From Trichodesmium erythraeum GBRTRLIN201 (GTDB taxonomy: Bacteria > Cyanobacteriota > Cyanobacteriia > Cyanobacteriales > Microcoleaceae), in NCBI GenBank assembly GCA_018457135.1, contig JAGGDU010000123.1, positions 63,505 to 127,504 on the forward strand: a DNA stretch of 64,000 nucleotides, given 5' to 3'. The notes under the pieces are model-generated. The model searched no databases, was not told where the DNA came from, and saw only the letters and a program-made list of their open reading frames with translations. Below, piece after piece: positions 58,933 through 64,000 of the stretch (the first letter of the stretch is position 1; every line of letters begins with the position of its first letter). A program made the position numbers and the translations under genes.

Positions 58933-59474
58933 AGACTAGGTTCAAATAAATGGTAGTTTTTGGGCTTAAAAAAATTAATAGTTTATACAATAGACATCTC
59001 GAAAAACGCCGATTTAGGAAAGGCGGGGCAAGGGTTTAATAACCTTTTCTAGAGAAGTCTAATAACTATTATAAAATTTTCTTCAGCCTACCAAAATTAA
59101 GTCTTTTAGTACAAAAAAATGCTGTGGGAAAATTGTTAATAACTTACCTCTATTATTTCGGTAAAAACTTGCCGCAGATTCGGTTATTAATATGTATTAT
59201 TACTCTTTCATTCTTCTACGACTGATAGCTATTTAGAAGTAAACTTCTTTCACTTTCACTCCAGAGAAATGTAGATTTCAGAAATAACTGTAGTTAAAAT
59301 AAATCTTGTAATTATATCTGTAAAAACTAACTTACCTATATCCTATTATAGGAAAACTGATAAACTATATAACTGCTTTATAGCTAATCAATCAAAAAAA
59401 TACTACAATAACAGATATTAGTAGAAATATAACATAAAAAAGCAGAACTGCTTATGTTATTATTTATCTTTAAA
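58933..59474. other. Intergenic region
   Basis: Contains the inverted-repeat element at 58992-59060 and otherwise AT-rich DNA. The tRNA follows. Confidence 0.5.
58992..59060. mobile_element. Small inverted-repeat element (AGACATCTC ends)
   Basis: AGACATCTCGAAAA at the left and TTTTCTAGAGAAGTCT at the right are complementary with a one- to two-base offset. The GC-richer interior contains AGGCGGGGCAAGGGTTTAATAACC. Length 69 bases. A similar end may lie near 21563. Confidence 0.55.
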
Positions 59475-59547
59475 TACCCCCAAGGGAATTCGAATCCCTG
59501 TCGCCTCCGTGAAAGGGAGGTGTCCTAGGCCTCTAGACGATGGGGGC
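59475..59547 (-). tRNA. trnE: tRNA-Glu (UUC)
   Basis: A 73-base cloverleaf on the minus strand. The acceptor arm GCCCCCA pairs with TGGGGGT (G1-U72, as in cyanobacterial and chloroplast tRNA-Glu), with A73. The anticodon loop reads CTTTCAC with anticodon UUC, and the T-loop TTCGAAT is intact. CCA is not encoded. In cyanobacteria this tRNA also feeds chlorophyll and heme synthesis through glutamyl-tRNA reductase. Confidence 0.97.
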
Positions 59548-59572
59548 TTACTTCTTTCTTTTCACCTTTATA

Positions 59573-59601
59573 AGAATAGCGAATCTCTAAATAAATGTCA
59601 A
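59573..59601 (-). promoter_or_regulatory. Promoter of tRNA-Glu
   Basis: On the minus strand TTGACA (59596-59601) and TATTCT (59573-59578) are 17 bases apart, a near-consensus sigma-70 promoter. The tRNA starts about 26 bases downstream of the -10 box. Confidence 0.75.
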
Positions 59602-59740
59602 GGGTTATGAAAAAAAAATTTCTCTGGCATTATTTAGCTACATTGAAACCATCAGGAACAAAGGTCTGGATTGGTTGCTTGACATACTCCTAACCTAGTT
59701 TAGGAGCACAAACTATTAACCTTCTTACTATAAATTCCAA

Positions 59741-60880
59741 CTAGGATTGTCCCTTGGCCTCCAAGACCATCTGAGCCGATATACCATCTTTCTGGTCCCC
59801 AAAATACCATAAGACAGCAGCAGCCTCAGCCCGACTTACAGTTTTATCTGGCCTAAACAATTTAGTATAACCAAAAACCCGGCGAATATTAGAAAACTTA
59901 TTCCCACCATCTGCTAATACTGCCTTCAAAGCAATAGGATTAATTTTAGAAGCGTCTTGAAAGTCCCAAACAGCCTTAATTTTCTCTATTGTAGCTTCTG
60001 GTAATGGCTTGCGAAAATCTAAGGGCACTTTCCAAAGAATTAAATCCTCACGAGTTAAAAAATCATCTGGGCGAAACTTGAGCAAATTAACATCTCCAAA
60101 TAAAGGACTAGGAATTAAACCGGCCTCTGCCAAACCTTGAATTACAGCAAAGTCAGGGTCAGTTTTTGGCACATCTTGAAAAATCTGTTTTTCATTTGCT
60201 CTAGCTAATCGGATATGTTTAGCAGAATTATTAGTAAACATCTTATTATTTGCACTGACTAACCATCTAGCATATACACGCCGACTCACAAGATTTTGAG
60301 GTTTAACTAACATAGTTGTCCCATCGGGATTATATTGATTGTTAAGTTCTTCCTGTGGAAATAGCCCCAACTTGGACAAATCTGCAATGTATGGACGTAA
60401 ACCTGTAGGCACATCCTTAAGAGCCATTTTCAATGGACGAGAACTTGAAGGTATGGGAGTAAGTACTGGAGGGATAATATTAGGGGGAGATGATGTCGGT
60501 GTTGATAGTGCCGATGCCGTGGAAGTAGGTAAAGGTGTGGGCAATACTTGGGGTAATGGTTGAGTTTTTGCTTGGGGAGTTGGTAGTAAAGTTGAAATTC
60601 TGGCAGGTTCAGATTTATCCAGCAACTCGGAGTTAGGAGTTGGGGAATTTTCTAGAGGAAAATTAGTCGGAAGTTGTACTGTTTTTTCTGTTTGTTGGTT
60701 GTTTGGGCTAGAGCTTTGAATTAATTGGTTAAAGGGAGGATTATTTTTTAACTGGGGATCTGCTGCAAAAATTTGCTCTAATTCTTTGCTGGCAGGATTA
60801 TTGGCGCAAGCACTCACAGAAGCTAATAAACAAATAGTTAGACTAGCAAATATCTCAGGTTTATTTAATAACATATTCAT
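59741..60880 (-). CDS. SLH-domain lipoprotein
   Basis: A 379-residue envelope protein. The signal peptide ends at lipobox VSAC (Cys27), then a long Pro/Ser/Thr-rich linker (about 30-145), then a domain from about residue 150 with DVPTGLRPYIADLSKLG and, near the C-terminus, FGYTKLFRPDKTVSRAEAAAVLWYFG, the S-layer-homology hallmark that binds cell-wall polymer. The SLH region appears as three partial repeats. It probably links the outer layers to peptidoglycan. MNMLLNKPE and MLLNKPE are equally possible starts. Confidence 0.82.
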   Translation of the reverse strand: MNMLLNKPEIFASLTICLLASVSACANNPASKELEQIFAADPQLKNNPPFNQLIQSSSPNNQQTEKTVQLPTNFPLENSPTPNSELLDKSEPARISTLLPTPQAKTQPLPQVLPTPLPTSTASALSTPTSSPPNIIPPVLTPIPSSSRPLKMALKDVPTGLRPYIADLSKLGLFPQEELNNQYNPDGTTMLVKPQNLVSRRVYARWLVSANNKMFTNNSAKHIRLARANEKQIFQDVPKTDPDFAVIQGLAEAGLIPSPLFGDVNLLKFRPDDFLTREDLILWKVPLDFRKPLPEATIEKIKAVWDFQDASKINPIALKAVLADGGNKFSNIRRVFGYTKLFRPDKTVSRAEAAAVLWYFGDQKDGISAQMVLEAKGQS

Positions 60881-61074
60881 ACAAAGAAATTTACTTAGTA
60901 TTTTTAGCTAAATCATTGGTTCATCTCATACCATAATTTTCAATTTGGTGTGAGATGAACTGATAAAGTAATCTTACAAATAATGAGACTAGATTTGCGA
61001 GGATCAGAAACTTAGTTTAGCTGTTCCAGAAATATTAAGCTTTACTTGGTGCAAATGGGCTAGTTTCTTTAACC
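60881..61074. other. Intergenic region
   Basis: No structure supported. ATTTTCAATTTGG-type words only. Confidence 0.3.
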
Positions 61075-61959
61075 TTATTTTATTAGCATCTCCTTTGACT
61101 GTTCTTCTCCTTCCTCTAATCCTTTTTCAGTTTTTTCTTGATCTTGTATTTTTTTGAGGTGGATATTACTCATCGTATTAATAAATTTAGCCATAGCATC
61201 TCTTGTCATTTTGTAACGTTCCTTTTCTTCGGCATTACGAGGAATTCTATAACCTGTAGTTACTGCTAAGAGAAATTTCTCTTTTTCTGCTTCTAAATTT
61301 TCTACAGCTTTTTTAGAAGACAACCAAGTTTCTTCAAGAGGAATCGAAGTTGAAAGACTAGCAATAATAGAAGCGAATGCTGGCAATATTACAGGTAACC
61401 ATTTTAACCAAGCTGGACTTGTTTCTGACTTTTCAACCAGAACTAAAATCGGAGTCACTGCAGAAAAAATTATTGTTACTATCTGCAATACATAGTAAAG
61501 GGATTTTGCCTGTGAACTAATTTTTTTATTATTGTCTATTAGCCGTTGAGCGTACTTTAAAGCTGATTCTACTCCTTCCATTATCTGTTGATTTTTTGGA
61601 GAGTCTTCTAGTTGTGACACTTTGATATACATGTCTCTATCTTTAAGTAAATTATAGTTCTTAAGCTTTTTAAGATAGTTGATCTTTAATTCCCTAGAAG
61701 TCAGGAAGAAAAAAACAAACAAACTAATAGAAACTACTAAAATAATCAACAACAATTTAATCTCATTTGGTAAGAGAAAAGTTGTAATACCTGAAGCAAT
61801 AGCTATAACCAAAGATAGATAGGTCAGTATTCTAAACAATAGCAATATATTGGGGCTAGGCGCTTGAGATTTAGAGATATCTACTTGGATTTTTTCTGAC
61901 TGAGAATTAATTATTTGAGAAGAAGTTGTCATACTTTCCTTTATTTCTGAATTGCTCAT
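61075..61959 (-). CDS. DUF4231/SLATT-type membrane protein
   Basis: A 294-residue protein with four predicted membrane helices (about 37-63, 67-87, 163-185, 193-210), a cytoplasmic loop starting ELKINYLKKLKNYNLL, and a helical C-terminus YRIPRNAEEKERYKMTRDAM. The core segment YAQRLIDNNKKISSQAKSLYYVLQIVTIIFSAVTPILVLV plus SLSTSIPLEETWLSSKKAVENLEAEK matches the DUF4231/SLATT domain. SLATT proteins have been predicted as membrane-permeabilising effectors in nucleotide-signalling defence systems. No sensor, nucleotidyltransferase or other defence gene is beside it, so it is a lone copy, role unknown. Confidence 0.75.
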   Translation of the reverse strand: MSNSEIKESMTTSSQIINSQSEKIQVDISKSQAPSPNILLLFRILTYLSLVIAIASGITTFLLPNEIKLLLIILVVSISLFVFFFLTSRELKINYLKKLKNYNLLKDRDMYIKVSQLEDSPKNQQIMEGVESALKYAQRLIDNNKKISSQAKSLYYVLQIVTIIFSAVTPILVLVEKSETSPAWLKWLPVILPAFASIIASLSTSIPLEETWLSSKKAVENLEAEKEKFLLAVTTGYRIPRNAEEKERYKMTRDAMAKFINTMSNIHLKKIQDQEKTEKGLEEGEEQSKEMLIK

Positions 61960-62802
61960 AATTTTCTTCTTTATTTTGATTGAATAACCATTTTATAATA
62001 TACTATTTTTAGTCAAATAGCCAAGATTAAATTACCTTTAAAGTATCTTGGATAAATATGGTTTTCAATCTAAAAATATTTTGGAGATAATCTTAACTAT
62101 TAGTAAGCTATTTTTAACATTAAATAACTACCTTATTATTCCTTTTATGACTCCATAAATATATTTATTTAATATAAAAAAAAGTCATACTTTATAAAAA
62201 TTGCAAATCATTTTTTATGACTAAAATGATGCTTTGCCTGACAATATATTTCGCACAAGTAACAACTTGATAGTTTTTCACTTATCAACTCTACTTTTAC
62301 TTTGGCACTATAGTTTTCAGACAATATTTATAAATAGGGGAACAATAGTTAGCGAAAAACCAAAACACAAACCTTTTTTAAATTACTGACATGTAATTAT
62401 ATATCTGGAAAAAGATATCCTTTAAAATTTAGTCAATTACTTGAGAATAGCTAAAAAGTGAAGTCATAATTTGTAAAGTTAGTAACTTGTTGAACAGGGA
62501 GAGACTCCCAACCAATAAAGGAATAAAACCCATCAAAACATATGGCTGGTCCTAAGTTAAGCAGCATCAAAAAATAGACATCGGTGTTGTTATAGTGCTA
62601 TGTGCGGGCAAGCAACATGATCCAAACTATCAACCATAAACGTCTTGGTCTTGGCATCAAACAATAAGACCATGCCAGTAACAGCTCTCACTTTGGATGG
62701 AGTCATGCTTGCATATTTAATTTAAGGTGCAAGCTTTGAGTAGAGACTTTGTTGCACAGCTAGAATAGTTAATAATATTAGGTAATGACAGGAAATATTC
62801 AC
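61960..62802. other. Intergenic region with an unidentified coding-like piece
   Basis: AT-rich. On the minus strand near 62560-62720 a stop-free stretch reads TPSKVRAVTGMVLLFDAKTK and then TFMVDSLDHVACPHIAL before a stop; it looks like protein coding sequence but I cannot identify it. Confidence 0.35.
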
Positions 62803-63596
62803 CTAGTCTAGTTGAATATTTGTTACTCTTGCCATTCCCCAAAAAATTAAATCAGGTGCATCTATAACTATTGCAGCTAGTTGAGGAAACAGGGTTGTGA
62901 AATGAGTAAATAGTATGGAGTGATCCCCTCCAGTAAATACTATTTTACTTTCAGGAAATTCTTCCAACCAAGATACAACGTAATTTTTCATACCTGCCAA
63001 TATAGTGTAAATGACTCCACTTTGAATTGCTATTCCTGTTTCTTTTGCCCACCGAGTGGGTAACTCTACAGGTATATCAGTTAATGGTAACATAGCTGTT
63101 CCCTTTGCTAAGGATGATAACTGTAATCTTAGCCCTGGTAAAATAGCTCCTCCCATTATTTTTTTTTTGCATTGGCACCAGTAAAGGTCATTGCCGTACC
63201 AGTATCTATAACTAGTATAGGCCAACCAAAGTTTGTACCTGCACCTAACACTGCCAAAGCTCTATCTATTCCTAGAGTAGGATAAAGTCCTTGCAACGGT
63301 AACTTATTCAGGGTAATCATATCGGAATCAGGATAAGTTTGCCAAAGTGCTGTTTGCTCAGGAACTACTGATGCTATTAATAAAGGTATCCTATGATTCA
63401 AGTTTATGTTCTTAGTTTCTAATATATTTTTGAGGCTTTTTTCTATTCCCTTTTCCTCATTTATATGAGATTTAATTTCTATTTGTTGAAGATGATTAGC
63501 ATCCCAAGTATTCTGAATTATTTTATCAGTAAAATAACCAAAATGTAACCGGGAATTTCCAATCATTAGACCTAACCATTTTTTACTTTCAGGCAT
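62803..63596 (-). CDS. coaX: Type III pantothenate kinase, split by a frameshift at an A10 tract
   Basis: Phosphorylates pantothenate in the first committed step of coenzyme A synthesis. The N-terminal half (63156-63596) has IGNSRLHFG (phosphate loop), SVVPEQTALW, GIDRALAVLGAG and VIDTGTAMTFTGA; the C-terminal half (62803-63225) has MGGAILPGLRLQLSSLAKGTA and FTGGDHSILF. Both are needed for one enzyme. They are in different frames, joined at ten A residues (minus strand, complement of 63159-63168). Eleven A (or eight) would give a continuous protein of about 265 residues. This is either a sequencing error, a mutation, or slippage. Confidence 0.85.
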
Positions 63597-64000
63597 CTAA
63601 AATTTGATTTTTTTTAGCAAAAGGTTAACAATTAAAACAATATTTTTTTTTACTAATAGTTTTTTTTCTACAATATGATGAATTTATAAATATTTTTTTC
63701 TAAATTATCTAGACAGTTTTTGATAAAACAACTTATTACTTGGGTCATCTTATTTTACTTTTTTTTGCTACATACAAAGATATAATAATCCTATCTAAAG
63801 AGTGAAATAAATGGGCTGCTTTAAGGCAGAAGACAGAAGACACTTGTACTGAAGTCACAGGAGTTAGAGTTATTTTTTAAGAAGTCCGGTGATTTTATAT
63901 AATATTTAGGATTGGTATACATAAGTATAAATCAAAGAAATTAGGCAGAACAAATGTCTGGATAGATAATGGTGCTGGTTACTTATATCAAATCTTAAAA
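63597..64000. other. Intergenic region at the right edge
   Basis: AT-rich with several T runs; no gene seen before the window ends. Confidence 0.4.

Overview
The window looks like chromosome from a filamentous marine cyanobacterium, and Trichodesmium is my best guess. Evidence for a cyanobacterium: AT-rich DNA, frequent GCGATCGC (HIP1) octamers inside genes, a heme oxygenase of the phycobilin type, an NDH-1 NdhD subunit with a CO2-hydration protein, and cyanobacterial DUF3110, DUF3352 and DUF3598 proteins. Evidence for Trichodesmium: only about two thirds of the window codes for protein, gene remnants and small inverted-repeat elements are common, and there is a complete phosphite operon (ptxABCD). 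The species name is inference from memory, not a database match.

Layout. 1-12 kb: heme oxygenase, a GHL10 glycosidase-like protein, a membrane-anchored serine beta-lactamase-like protein, a dead IS5-type transposase, then cell-wall genes amiC and murQ (convergent) and a DUF3110 protein. 12.5-19.5 kb: one very long TamB/TIC236-type envelope protein. 19.7-24 kb: a remnant of an nSTAND WD40-type NTPase, a DUF3352 protein, and a polyketide-synthase acyltransferase fragment broken by expansion of a 14-bp repeat. 24.3-29.3 kb: a CO2-uptake region (CO2-hydration protein and ndhD) interrupted by a damaged tnpB. 29.7-38.3 kb: a Nudix remnant, an alpha/beta-hydrolase fold protein, bioF, then a partly decayed group of methyltransferase, small helical protein, DUF3598 and glutathione S-transferase. 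38.5-41.4 kb: a probable copper-handling group (PepSY-like membrane protein, multicopper oxidase, DUF411 protein). 41.5-49.6 kb: an unknown protein, coaE, a 1748-residue secreted haemagglutinin/CHAT-protease fusion and a small membrane protein. 49.8-55 kb: a methyltransferase and ptxABCD. 55.5-64 kb: a CADD-like metalloprotein probably making p-aminobenzoate, an unknown protein with a duplicated C-terminus, a DMT exporter, tRNA-Glu, an SLH lipoprotein, a DUF4231/SLATT membrane protein, and coaX split by an A10 tract.

The main metabolic themes are scavenging and cofactors: phosphite import and oxidation, CO2 uptake, coenzyme A (coaE, coaX), biotin (bioF), probable p-aminobenzoate, and peptidoglycan turnover (amiC, murQ). 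The genome-dynamics theme is equally strong: at least six broken genes and several families of small non-coding elements lie in the long gaps. No CRISPR array, prophage, rRNA or replication origin was seen.
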